DNA from: Gonatopus flavifemur
Lineage: Eukaryota > Arthropoda > Insecta > Hymenoptera > Dryinidae
DNA: 64,000 bases
Assembly (NCBI GenBank): GCA_018340375.1
Contig: JAFFJZ010000053.1
Coordinates: 496,001 to 560,000, forward strand
Direction: 5' to 3'
In this document: positions 45,126 to 55,965 of the stretch, piece by piece
Layout: each line of letters begins with the position of its first letter
Numbering within the stretch: the stretch's first letter is position 1
Notes under the pieces: model-generated
Seen by the model: only the letters and a program-made list of their open reading frames with translations
Databases searched by the model: none
What the model was told of the DNA's origin: nothing
Made by a program: the position numbers and the translations under genes

Positions 45126-46495
45126 TATGTACGAAGAAGGAGAAGTACCGGAAGATTTCCAAAAGAATAAAATTGTCGCTATCCCGAAAAAACAAGGGGC
45201 AGACAAATGCGAGAACTACAGAACGATCAGTTTAACTTCACATGCTTCGAAAATACTGACCAAAATTATATACAGGAGAATGGAAAATAAAATAGAGAGT
45301 AGATTGGCAGAAGATCAGTTTGGTTTTAGAAAAAATAGGGGAACGCGAGAAGCAATTTTAGCACTTAGGGCAGTGATAGAGAAAAGGATAGCGCTGAAGA
45401 AATCTGTGTACATAGGTTTCGTAGATATACAAAAGGCTTTCGATAATGTGGACTGGGAGAAGATGTTTGCGATCCTGAAGAAGGTGGGAATAAATTATAA
45501 AGATAGAAGAATAATATACGAATTATACAAGAATCAAAGTGCAATAATAGACATAGAGGGTCAAGAAGGGGGAGCACAAATAAGAAGGGGGGTGAGACAA
45601 GAATGTTCATTATCTCCACTGATTTTCAATTTACATATGGAAGAAGCAATGAACGAAGTGAAGGAGGAGATTCAATCGAAATTACAGATTCAGGGAGGAA
45701 ATATAGGTATTTTGAGATTCGCGGATGACATAGCTACATTTGCCACGAGTAGTACTGAGTTAGAAAATATTCTCAACACTATGAGAACAATATTATTGGA
45801 AAACTATTGTATGAATATAAATGAAGACAAAACAAAATTCATGATGTGTACAGCAGCGAAAACAGCGAGAAGAACGAGAATCAAAATAGAGACCGAGACA
45901 ATTGAAGAGGTGAAAGAATTCAAATATCTAGGAAGCATAATCACACAAAACGGCAAAAGCGAAAGAGATATAAGAATGGCACAAGGGAAACAGGCTTTTT
46001 ACCGAAAGAAACAGTTATTATGCTCAAAAAATATAAGCTTGGAAGTAAGGAAGAAATTCTTGAAAAGTTATGTTTGGAGCACAGCATTATATGGTTGCGA
46101 AACTTGGACAATGGGGAAAACTGATCAGCGAAGACTTCAAGCTTTCGAGATGTGGTATTATAAGAGGATGCTCAGAATAAAATGGATAGACAAAGTCAAA
46201 AATGAAGAAGTACTCGAGCAGATAAATGAAGAAACAAATCTTTTGAAACACATCGTGAAAAGGAGAAGCAATCTTATAGGACACACATTACGGCATGAGA
46301 GTTTATTGAAAACAATATTGGAAAGGAAAATGAATGGTAAAACTGGTAAAGGTAGACCTAGATCAAGTTATATGAAGCAAATCGTACAAGACAAGGGATG
46401 TAGTAGATATGTAGACATTAAACGTTTGGCGGATAATAAACAGGGGTGGAAGGTTTCATCAAACCAGTCGTAAGACTGATTACTTCATGATGATG

Positions 46496-46619
46496 ATTGA
46501 GGGTGATTTCCTACATAGTTTGCTGAACACATTCTGAATATCAACATTTTGTCCAGAATGTGACTGATCATTTCTGAATGATTCCGTTTGATTCAAATTT
46601 CGGACAAAATAGAGCGAAC
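46496..46619 (-). CDS. Candidate host exon cut by the LINE insertion (uncertain)
   Basis: Reading minus, AG acceptors (at about 46620, 46572 or 46539) precede an open stretch with QTESFRNDQSHSGQNVDIQN and FSKLCRKSPSIE. Its last codons and an AGAG|GTAAGTATT donor lie on the other side of the LINE (43483-43497). If joined, it would enter the candidate exon at 43231 in phase 0. The frame is short enough to be open by chance. No domain is recognised. Confidence 0.25.
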
Positions 46620-46789
46620 CTGCTTATTTTAAGATTAGCCTAAAGAATCCATCAGAGTTGTAATTTCAAATTCAATCCTCGGAATTATTCGTTTTTACAG
46701 ATGATCTCAAAAGAATTTTAGAGAGTAATTTTCATCACTGGACTATAAATTGGATGTACGATATATTGGTTAAAGATTATAATAAAGTT

Positions 46790-47225
46790 TAATATGATAC
46801 AGAAAAATTTGCCGTCGTTATGAAAGAGATCGTCAATCTCCAAGTATCTATGCGTATTTTGGAGGAACGTCTTCAAAATCTACAATAAGTACAGTTACCA
46901 TAATCGGCAAACAAGCAGTCCACAATAATGAAACTGAATGGCCTATACCTATTCAAGAGATTGATGAAATTACTGCATTTGATGAAATTTTAAAAGAAGA
47001 TAAAAACTTATGTGCTGGATTTGTTAGTAAACCTGTTATCAATTATACCTTCTAAAACATCAACTGCATGATGACATAGTTCTAAAATTCTTTTCAGATC
47101 CTTTTTCGCATAAACATTGAAGGTAATGGACCCAAAGACTATACTCACCGTTGTTTAGAGAGAATTTCCAACAATAACGTTGCGAAACAATGCTCATGGT
47201 TCGATTGAGGAATAATTACAAAGTA
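46790..47225 (+). pseudogene. DUF4806-domain piece, broken
   Basis: A coiled segment (EKFAVVMKEIVNLQVSMRIL) leads to a stop, then a shifted frame gives WPIPIQEIDEITAFDEILKE and NLCAGFV. A possible intron (GTAAACCTG... to TTCTTTTCAG) follows and then INIEGNGPKDYTHRCLERIS and NNNVAKQCSWF before a stop. The P(L/I) (Q/K)..ee(l/f)..fe..L...., GG..(x)kD...r.l...., and (t/n)N.(l/v)A...(s/n)W order is that of the DUF4806 domain. It is degenerate. Confidence 0.45.
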
Positions 47226-47339
47226 TGCGATTTGAACATAATAGAATGTATGAATGGTTAGTATATATAAAATCCCATCAGCTATTCATTAACAATCTAT
47301 ACGAATATAGCTCATATTTATTATATCAACAAAATATTA

Positions 47340-47382
47340 TTTGTGTGCATGTTTATATATATATATATATATATATATCAAC
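47340..47382. repeat. (TA)n microsatellite
   Basis: An uninterrupted TA run of about 11-12 units lies in AT-rich DNA. Confidence 0.8.
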
Positions 47383-47699
47383 AGATATAATTAAATCTAA
47401 GTACGCCAATAATACCTTGAAAGAGTTCGAAAATACTGTCAGCGAATAGTTCAGGCAAGCCAGTCAGCGATATGCAAAAGAAACTGTACAAATTAAAAAA
47501 AAACAACCAGATCAACCCTAAAAACTCACACCACTTACACTGAATACATTTTATTTTCACTGGAACAAAAAATTATACTGAATGTTGGAATTTTATTTTA
47601 TTTTCAACCTCAATTCGATTGGTAATAGTAAAGATTGCAATACCAGCTTTAGTTCAATTAACATTATGCATTGTTGATATAGATTTGATTGATTACCCG

Positions 47700-47940
47700 A
47701 GAAAAAAAGATTAGATCTAATGAAATCTATGTAGATCTTTTCAGATCTAAGGTTTGGCAAAAATCTCTACAAATCCCTTGATATCTACTTACATTTGAAG
47801 ATTTCCGTTTTGGAGGAGATCCAGAAGATGTACGGAGATCCAAAAAGATGTCCAGAGATCTTCAGAGTTCTTTTTGAATCTCCTCATAACTTTTTGGATT
47901 CCTTCCAAAATTGAAACCTCCAAATGTAACTGACCCTCCG
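47700..47940. repeat. AGATCT-rich inverted repeat
   Basis: TACATTTGAAGATTTCCGTT (about 47789) pairs with the inverse of AATTGAAACCTCCAAATGTA (about 47909). The left part is dense in AGATCT palindromes. It is probably related to the ATCTTTT-rich SINE tails. Not coding. Confidence 0.45.
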
Positions 47941-48927
47941 TGTTTGATTATAATTCCAGTAATCATGTGAGGAATCACATGATGTAACCCAAATCGAGTG
48001 AAAACCGTGAAAATTCTAAACAGACATCACCTGTCTATTTTTCATACGTGCTGAACTCATCATTGAGTACAAGATCTATATAACGGCCTCATTTCTCTCA
48101 TTTTCACTCACGTGAAAGTTCCACAACGAATCCTTTGGTCCACTCAAGAGAGTTCTCTCATTTCAATTGATGAGATCTTTTCAAATTTTCAATGTGAATA
48201 TTCGTGCATGGTCGTTCTCAAGATTTTCCAGTTCTTTGTTCCAAATGAAGCAAGGAAAATTCATGAATTTGAAGGAAAATATCGAGGATTGGTTTAATGC
48301 AACTCATTTATCCTACGCCTTTGCATGAAAATCATCGAACCTTCCGTTTCTGTCGATACCGGTTTAGAGAGGTCATCGTTCTCATATCATAGCTGTAGAG
48401 TCAGAGCGCCAGTAAAAGAATAGTTCAATAGTCTTTTGTCTCGTTAAGGGTCCCATATTCGATTAGAAAGTATGTTGTAGACTCATCGATATTCAAAGTA
48501 CGAAACCTCAGTTTGAAAACTGTTATTTGGAAATGTAAATAACTGTTTACAAATGATACATTGTGATGCAGCAAAATACATTTTTGCAAAAAAATCATTC
48601 TTCCTAATATCTCATAAATTTCAATCAAAAACATTCCTCAAAAAAGTTTCTAAACTTGTCATCACATCATGATATTTTATCGATGTTTTTGAACGAAGCA
48701 AGCTGATTTGTCTATCGACTAATCATCGATCAATTGATCGCATAGATCCCGTAGGAGAAAAAAAGCCTTATCTTATACGTCATTTGAAGCTTTGGTGAGA
48801 GGTTCTATTTTATTATGTTATACCAAGTGATTTTTCATGTCAATTTTGATTTGATTCTCAATATCATAAATTACGTGAAAAATAAAGTCATTCTTTTACC
48901 CTTTTGATCATTCACTGTCAGAAATAT
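47941..48927. other. Unassigned sequence
   Basis: No gene or repeat supported. Short frames have no domain. Confidence 0.35.
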
Positions 48928-49087
48928 CTGGAAGTTTTTTTCAATTACGTACATGAAATCAGGTTCATATACATTCTGCATTCAATTTAATGTACAAAAA
49001 CATGAAAAGACTATAGATTATGCTATAGTTTACATTAAATTTCATGTAAAATGTGCATGAAACTGAATTCATGAAAAAAACTTCCAG
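48928..49087. mobile_element. ~160-bp hairpin MITE
   Basis: CTGGAAGTTTTTTTC at the left pairs with GAAAAAAACTTCCAG at the right. The arms continue with ACATGAAAT/ATTTCATGT and AATTTAATGTA/TACATTAAATT, meeting around CTATAG near 49020. No clear target duplication. Confidence 0.6.
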
Positions 49088-50349
49088 TAAAAACATTTAA
49101 ATTAATGCAGACATTTTTAACAGTGTTCGTTTTCTCATATTCTTTCCAAGATTCTCAGAAAATACATGTATGTTTTAGACACGCGTATTTACCTCAAACG
49201 AAATCCAAAATCTGAAGCAAAAAGAGGAAGTTCGAAAACTTGGAATGTTTATTAGCTAATTCAAATTCAATGGATCGATTGATGACTCAAATCCTCATTG
49301 ATGAAAAAACTTGAAGAATCACACGACCGTGTTATTTTCATGAAGAAACACGACAGTAACGTTTCCTAATAGCAATTCGTAATGATTGGGATAGACCAAA
49401 TTCTCACTAAACTAAATTGATTTGATTCGTGTCCTCGATACTGAGATTGAGCAATACGCATTGTAGATTCTGTTAGTTAAGTCTTACGACAGGCGACGCT
49501 TATGCACGACTGCTGTTGAACAGCTGCAAATGGTTCTTAGAATCAATTATTTCTTTTCTCCTAAAACAAAGTTGGAAATGAGGTGAAATATTCAAAGTTG
49601 GTGTGTATTTGCGTTATGTAACACAAACGCACCATTCTGTATCCATCCCTGTTGATGAGAAAATAGAGAATATCCTAATAAAAAGCGTCCATTGAATCCC
49701 ATCAATTGATACAAATTTTATAACTGGAATTGACCAATCAAAAACTGGTTTTTGATGGATTCGGATGGGTTTGAATGGTCATCTCCCGTGGCAAAGTTTA
49801 TATTAAATCTCATTAGCTAATAGGAATCAATGTTCAACTTGTTAAATCAGGGTAGATTCTTACGAGTTTTTACAAGTGTGAGCTAATTGAACCCAATTAC
49901 AACTTCGAGATTTGATTGAATTCGATTGACAATCCATGATTTTCCAGAACAATTGTTCCCCTCTCACATCAGAAATTCAATGAAGGTGAGAAAACATACT
50001 GACAAACAATACAACGATTACAAAAAATGAAGAAATTTCGTTCCAAAATGCACATGCGATATAAAAATACTTGATAATACAGCGATAAAAGTATATTAAA
50101 TTGGAATCATTCATTTCACAGTCCCTAATTCGTAACATATTCATGAAAGAATGCAACTTTTTAATTCAGCATTTGGAAAGCTGTGTAACAATTCTCATGA
50201 CCTACCAGCATGAAATTTTACCTTGTTTATACATCTTTTCCGCAAAGATTTCTATGTTCAAGTTCATTTGTTACACGAGTCTATCGGTAACCTTTACCTA
50301 GAAATTCTCAAGTACACTATCAATTCAAGATTATTCATCTTAGAATAAT
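49088..50349. other. Unassigned sequence
   Basis: No gene, terminal repeat or tandem array was supported in this ~1.26 kb. Confidence 0.35.
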
Positions 50350-50809
50350 TTGAGTTCAATGAATGTTCCAAACGATCAGTCTCCAGTGTTTTCATGTCTT
50401 TCCGAAAGATATTGTGCTATTTCTGGGCAAAAATCCTCTATGACTAATTCTCCGTGGTTGAAGAATCTAAAGAATGTGCGTTCGATTTTGAACCGGACTC
50501 CGTGTAATGTTGACGATAGAAAATCAAGGAGACCTTGACTGAGTGAAGAGGGCGTAGCACTCTGGTATCCTTAGTGGGGCACAGTCAGGGTCGAATGCGT
50601 GCTAGAACACACATTAACAGTCAGAGGACCAGGTACCGTTCAGGCCGAACCCACACGCATGTATATATCCCTCGCTAACGGGGATTGAAAATACCGTGTG
50701 AGAGGAATAACAACCGAGTGTAATGTAGCTCAGAAGAACGTAACTACCAGTGAATCGAGTTTGCTCGTCATTTATGAATTCATACGAGACGGTGTAACGT
50801 TATTCAAGA
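50350..50809 (+). pseudogene. Degenerate open region, unrecognised
   Basis: One frame stays open for about 150 codons with only three stops: SPVFSCLSERYCAISGQKSS, WLKNLKNVRSILNRTPCNVD, then EEGVALWYP, TVRVECVLEHTLTVRGPGTV, YRVRGITTECNVAQKNVTTS and LLVIYEFIRDGVTLF. The local base composition is more GC-rich than its surroundings. I do not recognise the family. It could be a decayed mobile-element protein or a host pseudogene. Confidence 0.25.
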
Positions 50810-51834
50810 TGAGTGTTAGCAATCGATAATTTTGTAATGCTCTGATGGATGATAGATCTTTGAATGTAACGAGTAATTGTTATATTCAAGAAATTTTCAA
50901 CACTTGGCCCAATAGACGAATGATGTATTAAGATGGCATACGGATCTCTGGAGTATGAATCAATCAATTCGATATGTTGGATCGAGAATTCTGATTTCTG
51001 AAGTCTTATATTGAAAAAAATCAATTACAGTGAACAAGAATGAATCATAATCCGTATCATATATTTTATACACGAAATTACTATTTCAGTTGATCGTTTT
51101 TTCAGAGCGTCTTGAAATTTCTAGAGAACTTATTAGAGCTCCGATCTGTTCTTCTAGTTCAAATGAATGAATAAAATCGATAATAATTAGCATAAGCATC
51201 TTGAGCTTATAACAAGAACGAGACGATTCACAGAGAATGCAAAGGGTAATCTTCTTGCAGGTAAAGCGGAGATGGGGCAGGGGATATGTATGGTAATTTT
51301 GAAGCTTCGAGCTCCTCTCAACGCACGCAACATTACAATATACATTTTGCTCAATGATGATTCCAAAGATTAAAGAGAAGTAGACGATACATCGGTTTGA
51401 GGAAGTCGTTAATTTTATAATACGAAAGTATACAAGGTCTTGAGGGTTTGTTTTTTCAAAAAATAAAAGCATTCATCGAAGAAGCATTTAACCTTCAGAG
51501 GAAGGGACTGGTCCCAAAAGGGATCACCTTAAGAAATAACATTCTTTACGTTTTTCAGGGGTAATTTGATAAGCTGAATACGAGAAAAATGGTAAAGACA
51601 TTGTCGAAGCATCCCATCCTCTAAATCTCAATCTATGGAAACAAGTTTTATTAAATCATAAATTCATTCATGCATCCAAATAAGCTAAGACTAATAAGCT
51701 GATCAACGCACCAGATACTTGGAAAAGTATAAAATACGTATCAAGTTTTTATCAAAATTTTATTGAAATAAAAATATGAATCTTATAGAAATATATGAGT
51801 GTCGATACGTATCGTCCATCTCTATGGAAAAGTA
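50810..51834. other. Unassigned sequence
   Basis: No gene supported; the minus frame at 51086-51472 lacks recognisable features. Confidence 0.35.
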
Positions 51835-52065
51835 TCTGCCCAATAAACATGAACATCTTCAAGATATCTTGAAGATATCTTCTGAAAGACATCTACAAGA
51901 AATATCAAAAAGACATCTGGAAGATATTTTTTGAAAGACATCTTGAAGACATATCGAAAAGATATCTAAATGACATCTTTTCGATATGTCTTGAAGATGT
52001 CTTTCAAAAGATATGTTTAAGATGTTTTACCAAATGTATCTCTAAGATCAGCAGTTTTGAGGTTA
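51835..52065. repeat. AAGATATCTT-rich self-complementary repeat
   Basis: Starting CCCAATAAACATGAACATC, the segment is a string of AAGATATCTT, GAAAGACATC and GATGTCTTTC words that can fold on itself in many registers. Composition and the CCCAAT end match the bodies of the SINE copies at 53918, 57133 and 61714, without a tRNA head. Confidence 0.55.
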
Positions 52066-52139
52066 TGAGTGCATATCGATAACACTTCAAATGTCTTTGT
52101 TCACAATCAAATTGCGCAGAAGGTGAATTCGTTCATAAA

Positions 52140-52495
52140 TTAAAAGCTTGAATAATCCATGTAAATACTAACGAATTCTGTGAAAAGTACAAATTTGTGA
52201 CCTTGCAGTACTAGCACTAAAAGTAACGAATCTCCAAGTCACAATATTTTGCGAATTATCGAATTTCTTACGCTGAATTTTACGTACGGCCTTCGTGTAC
52301 GGTGATTTTATCAAATTCTCATTCACATTTACTAATAAATTGTTTTTCAATAACAGTGAGAAAGAAATAATTGAAAGGTATCTATGATATTCATCAGACA
52401 CTAACGATCACTGGATCACGTACTCCAATATATTTCACCGAATTCATTAAACTGTTCAAATTTTAAGCACAATCAACTCATCTTATATTTGTATA
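52140..52495 (-). repeat. Inverted duplicate D1 (partner at 57840-58180)
   Basis: Read on the minus strand, this matches 57890-58180 read on plus: CAGTTTAATGAATT(C/T)G, TATTGAAAAACAATTTATTA, TCAGCGTAA(G/A)AA(A/G)TTC and GTGACT(T/C)GGAGATTCGTTAC. Homology continues beyond the mariner at 53860-53912 (TACACCGCTGA...TATGTCATATTGAC). An open minus frame (52401-52168) contains SPYTKAVRKIQRKKFDNSQN; no domain recognised. Confidence 0.5.
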
Positions 52496-53819
52496 CGAGG
52501 TGTGTTCGAAAAGTAAGGTGACTTTGTATTTTTAAGGAAAAATATTTATTTATTCATCAATATTTATGTTGTCCCCTTCAAAGTAATCCCCCTCAGATAC
52601 AATACACTTATGCCAACGGTTTTTCCAATCCTCAAAGCACTTCTCATAAGCACTTTTCGGTATAGCCTTGAGCTCTTCCAGCGATGCAGTCTTTATCTCT
52701 TCAATCGTTGCAAATCTCCGTCCTTTCATAGGTCTCTTTAGTTTTGGGAACAAGAAAAAGTCACATGGGGCCAAATCCGGTGAATATGGTGGCTGAGGCA
52801 TGATTGTGGTGTTGTTTTTGGCCAAAAAATCTCTCACAAGCAAAGATGAGTGAGCAGGGGCATTATCGTGATGCAAAAGCCATGAGTTATTTTTCCACAA
52901 CTCTGGACGTTTTCTTCGTATTGCTTCTCGCAAACGGCGCATAACTTCAAGATAATACTGTTTATTGACCGTACGACCATATGGTAAGAATTCCTGATGC
53001 ACCGCGCCATGGTAATCGAAGAAAACAGTGAGCAAAACTTTGACATTTGATCGGACTTGGCGTGCTTTTTTCGGTCTTGGCTCATCTGGGGTCTTCCATT
53101 GGGACGATTGGACTTTGGTTTCGACATCATAACCATATATCCATGATTCGTCACCAGTTATGACCCTTTTGAGTAAATCTGGGTCGTCGTTGACGTCATT
53201 CAACAGTTCTTGAGCGATGCTCATGCGACGGTTCTTTTGGTCAAAATTTAGCAATTTCGGAACAAACTTCGCTGACACACGTCTCATGCCCAAAACGTTA
53301 GAAAAAATTTCATGGCACGAGCCAAGCGATAAACCAACATCCTCAGCAACTTCTCTGATAGTGATTCGACGATTTTCCAAAACAATTTTCTTCACTGCTT
53401 GAACGTTTTCATCAGTTGTTGACGTGCTTGGGCGTCCAGAGCGAGGCTCGTCATTGGCATCTTCCCGGCCATCTTGGAAGAGTTTGTACCACTTGTGAAC
53501 ATTTTTTTTACTCAGAACAGTTTCACCGTATGCTACTGTCAACATTCTAAGTGTTTCGGAGCACTTTATTTTATTTTTTACACAAAATTTGATGCAAATC
53601 CTTTGATCCATATTTTTCGATAGCAAGAAATCGCCGAGCACGCAAAACACTTATAACCTTTACGCCTCTCACAACCAAACAAAAAATGCTATACACTTGA
53701 AACTTGGTACAGTTGTTCGGGAAGAGTGTGTCAACATAACAAAACAAAAAAAAATCGATAATCGAAAGTACGTTGCCCGCGAAATTTGAAAAGTCACCTT
53801 ACTTTTTGAACACACCTCG
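52496..53819 (-). mobile_element. Complete mariner, sister of the 32 kb copy
   Basis: 1324 bp with inverted ends CGAGGTGTGTTC(G/A)AAAAGTA, flanked by TA (52494-52495, 53820-53821). Nearly identical to 32109-34167 once that copy's hAT insertion is removed. It sits within inverted duplicate D1, whose homologue at 57.9 kb lacks it. Confidence 0.94.
52550..53611 (-). CDS. Mariner (DD34D) transposase, apparently intact
   Basis: Transposase of 353 residues from the ATG at 53611 (MDQRICIKFCVKNKIKCSET); an in-frame ATG at 53650 would add 13 residues but is less family-like. N-terminal helix-turn-helix units come first (about residues 1-110, with GRPSTSTTDENVQ and REVAEDVGLSLGSCHEI). Then FVPKLL, the first catalytic Asp in ITGDESWIYGYD, the second in LHHDNAPAHSSL, and the third in PPYSPDLAPCDFFLFPKLKR; 34 residues separate the last two. 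No stops or frameshifts. It is a different mariner lineage from the 43.8 kb and 27.9 kb elements; I do not assign a subfamily. It potentially encodes active protein and could cross-mobilise the dead 32 kb copy. Confidence 0.93.
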   Translation of the reverse strand: MDQRICIKFCVKNKIKCSETLRMLTVAYGETVLSKKNVHKWYKLFQDGREDANDEPRSGRPSTSTTDENVQAVKKIVLENRRITIREVAEDVGLSLGSCHEIFSNVLGMRRVSAKFVPKLLNFDQKNRRMSIAQELLNDVNDDPDLLKRVITGDESWIYGYDVETKVQSSQWKTPDEPRPKKARQVRSNVKVLLTVFFDYHGAVHQEFLPYGRTVNKQYYLEVMRRLREAIRRKRPELWKNNSWLLHHDNAPAHSSLLVRDFLAKNNTTIMPQPPYSPDLAPCDFFLFPKLKRPMKGRRFATIEEIKTASLEELKAIPKSAYEKCFEDWKNRWHKCIVSEGDYFEGDNINIDE

Positions 53820-53917
53820 TATGTAATAAACACCTTGTTCAAAGGATCACTTTTACTCTGAAAATATACACCGCTGACATTATATCTTACTATGTCATAT
53901 TGACGATTATAAGGACG

Positions 53918-54361
53918 GTCATCAAATTGTCCCTATGGCTCAGGTCATTGAAGCGTAGGTACGTCGTGAAATGTCCGGGTTCGAATCTCGCAACTCCAAG
54001 AATCCAAAATGAGGCGAAATTGGTAGGACTGAGAGGGGGATCAAAAGAAAAGAAAGGAAGAAGAAGAAGAAAAAGAGGGAAGAATTTTTTTTATGCACGA
54101 TTCGAGATTTCCCTAAGATATTTTTATGAATTCTTCAAGACATTTTTAAGACTTGATCGAATACGTCTAAAACATATCTTCCGCAAGACCTTTTTGAGAT
54201 ATCTTAAACTTGTTGAAATCAGTTGCGTAAGACATCTTTTAGATTTCTAAAAGACATCTTCGAGACCTTTTTGCAAGACATCTTCGAGACCTTTTTGCAA
54301 GACATCTTCCAAAATTGCGAGATATCTTTTAGATATCTAAAAGATGTCTTTTTGTTTGATT
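53918..54361 (+). mobile_element. tRNA-derived SINE with palindromic body, copy 1
   Basis: The head contains an A-box-like TGGCTCAGGTCA (53936-53947) and B-box GGGTTCGAATC (53977-53987). A purine-rich GAAGAAGAAGAAAAAGAG stretch follows, then a ~240-bp body of AAGACATCTT, AGATATCT and TCTAAAAGATGTC words, ending TGATTGGGT. CAAGACATCTTCGAGACCTT occurs twice in tandem near 54273-54310. Head and body appear together, inverted, at 57133-57561, so they form one unit. Confidence 0.75.
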
Positions 54362-55284
54362 GGGTGAATTCCGTAAAGGATAATTACCGATCCTCTGCTT
54401 TGAAATTCGGTGAATAATAGGCGCGGAAGTAGATACAAGAATGAGAGGCTTTGAGAGAGAAGACAAATTGAGGGAGACTTGACGTTGGGACAACGAAGGC
54501 AAAACAGAGGAAGGTCCGAGCCTTTGAGGACCCATGTAATCAATTTGAGAAACAGCACAACCACCGGTCCTTCACCTCGGACTTCAATGGAATGAAAATG
54601 CAGGAATAGGAACCGTGGGAATAAACGTGAAGGAGGGTCTTCGCTAAAGCAAAGAAGATGCGACGGAGAAATGTTCGGACCTTATATCTCCAATAAAATT
54701 CATGTTGATGGATCAACACATTCAAGATTGAGTTATTTTGATTGTCAAGAAAATTCAGAATTGTTCAAAGAAATTCATATACATTCAGACAGAGTTTCAG
54801 TGAAAAATGTGTCCAATAATCAAGAGTTTCTCAGAATTTTCAAAAAATTATCAGTTTTCAAAGTTTGAATGAATTTGTATAAATTTCTAAAGTTTTGCAG
54901 ATTTTGTCAGATTTTTTCAGAGTTTTCCAGTAATATTTGAAGTTTTGCAGTGAAATTGAAAAAAAAACCTCAGAGATTTGGAAAAAAAATGTTCTGAAAG
55001 ATTCACTTAACCACGGTACGCACTTGACACTCTTGACGCACGCTGTTTTTTTCACAAGGCAGTGCTTATTTTATCAACCTCCTTTTCTTTGATCATATTA
55101 CCTGATTCTCCGGAAACTCAGAGAAATATACGGATGTGCTGATATTCCGATTTAATTGCATTATTTTATATCATCAATCGCAGAAATGAATGGATTGCTA
55201 TACTGAGAAAAAAGTTTGTTTGTGAAGAAAAAGGCTTATTAATTATAAACAAACCATCTTCGAGTCAAATGAAATTTGGTAGAT
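54362..55284. other. Unassigned sequence
   Basis: No supported gene. The stretch 54840-55000 is rich in TTTTTCAGA/AAGTTTTGCAG words but has no clear unit. Confidence 0.35.
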
Positions 55285-55498
55285 GGCCCCATTTATGAAC
55301 GTGACCCCTTTAATGAACGTTTTGGTCTTTGATTCATAGTACTTTTCATTTAGTGCTTTAATTTCATCCAAGCATGACTGACTGGATACTAAATGAATCG
55401 CTGTTATGTAAATAAATTCAGAATAATATGCCATAGGAAAGATATAATAGATAAACGATTGTTCGCTAATGGGGGTTAAGGTGTTCATTAATGGGGCC
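55285..55498. mobile_element. 214-bp MITE with GGCCCCATTWATGAAC ends
   Basis: GGCCCCATTTATGAACGTGA (55285) pairs with the inverse of the right end (GTGTTCATTAATGGGGCC, ending 55498). A second internal TTAATGAACGTTTTGG lies near 55310 and GTTCGCTAATGGGGGTTAA near 55470, giving a doubled end structure. Target duplication not resolved. Confidence 0.55.
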
Positions 55499-55586
55499 TG
55501 TCACCTTAATAGTTGACAAACCTTATTTCATTGGAATAAATTCCGAATAACCTCTTTTCAGTGTATCGCTTCTCTATCAAGTGGGT

Positions 55587-55954
55587 CATCATCATGAAGT
55601 AATCAGTCTTACGACTGGTTTGATGAAACCCTCCACCCCTGTCTATTATCCGCCAAACGTTTAATTTCTACATATCTACTACATCCCTTGTCTTGTACGA
55701 TTTGCTTCATATAACTCGCTCTAGGTCTACCTTTACCAGTTTTACCATTCATTTTCCCTTCCAATATTGTTTTCAATAAACTCTCATGCCGTAATGTGTG
55801 TCCTATAAGATTGCTTCTCCTTTTCACGATGTGTTTCAAAAGATTTCTTTCTTCATTTATCTGCTCGAGTACTTCTTCATTTTTGACTTTGTCTATCCAT
55901 TTTATTCTGAGCATCCTCCTATAACACCACATTTCAAAAGCTTCAAGTCAAAAG
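55587..55954 (-). mobile_element. 5'-truncated RTE LINE, copy C
   Basis: The last ~365 bp of the RTE element in minus orientation, with the (TGA)n tail at 55587. It is flanked by an 11-bp duplication ATCAAGTGGGT (55576-55586 and 55955-55965). It keeps the C-terminal coding end (MWCYRRMLRIKWIDKVKNEE, GHTLRHESLL), nearly identical to copy A. Typical target-primed 5' truncation. Confidence 0.92.
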
Positions 55955-55965
55955 ATCAAGTGGGT

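Larger units (their letters stand above)
43684..46473 (+). pseudogene. RTE reverse transcriptase split by a mariner
   Basis: The first fragment (43684-43834) reads LGDSILRSEFDKGLKELKNN, ending at the mariner target. It resumes at 45126 with MYEEGEVPEDFQKNKIVAIP and continues open through EDQFGFRKNRGT, GFVDIQKAFDNVDW, GVRQECSLSPLIFN, the catalytic RFADD, and the GHTLRHESLL tail to 46473. Apart from the missing endonuclease and the nested transposon, the reverse-transcriptase frame has no stop. It differs from copy A by scattered substitutions, for example a Gly to Glu change in the RQGCSLSP motif (here RQECSLSP). Confidence 0.88.
43498..46495 (+). mobile_element. RTE LINE copy B: deleted and carrying a mariner
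   Basis: The insertion is bounded by an 11-bp duplication ATTGAGGGTGA (43487-43497 and 46496-46506). The 5' end CCACCTCCCCGTGGATGATT matches copy A. The 5' leader (to about 43683) joins directly to the reverse-transcriptase region (LGDSILRSEF...), so about 1.67 kb including the endonuclease is missing; the junction shares GAA with both sides. The element then carries a complete mariner (43835-45125). The 3' end is the (TGA)n tail at 46487-46495. A minus-strand open frame crosses the target site. Confidence 0.9.

Noticed and set aside
53936..53990. Possible tRNA gene
   Set aside because: The tRNA-like head is followed by a repeated body also present in a second copy at 57.1-57.6 kb, so it is a SINE.
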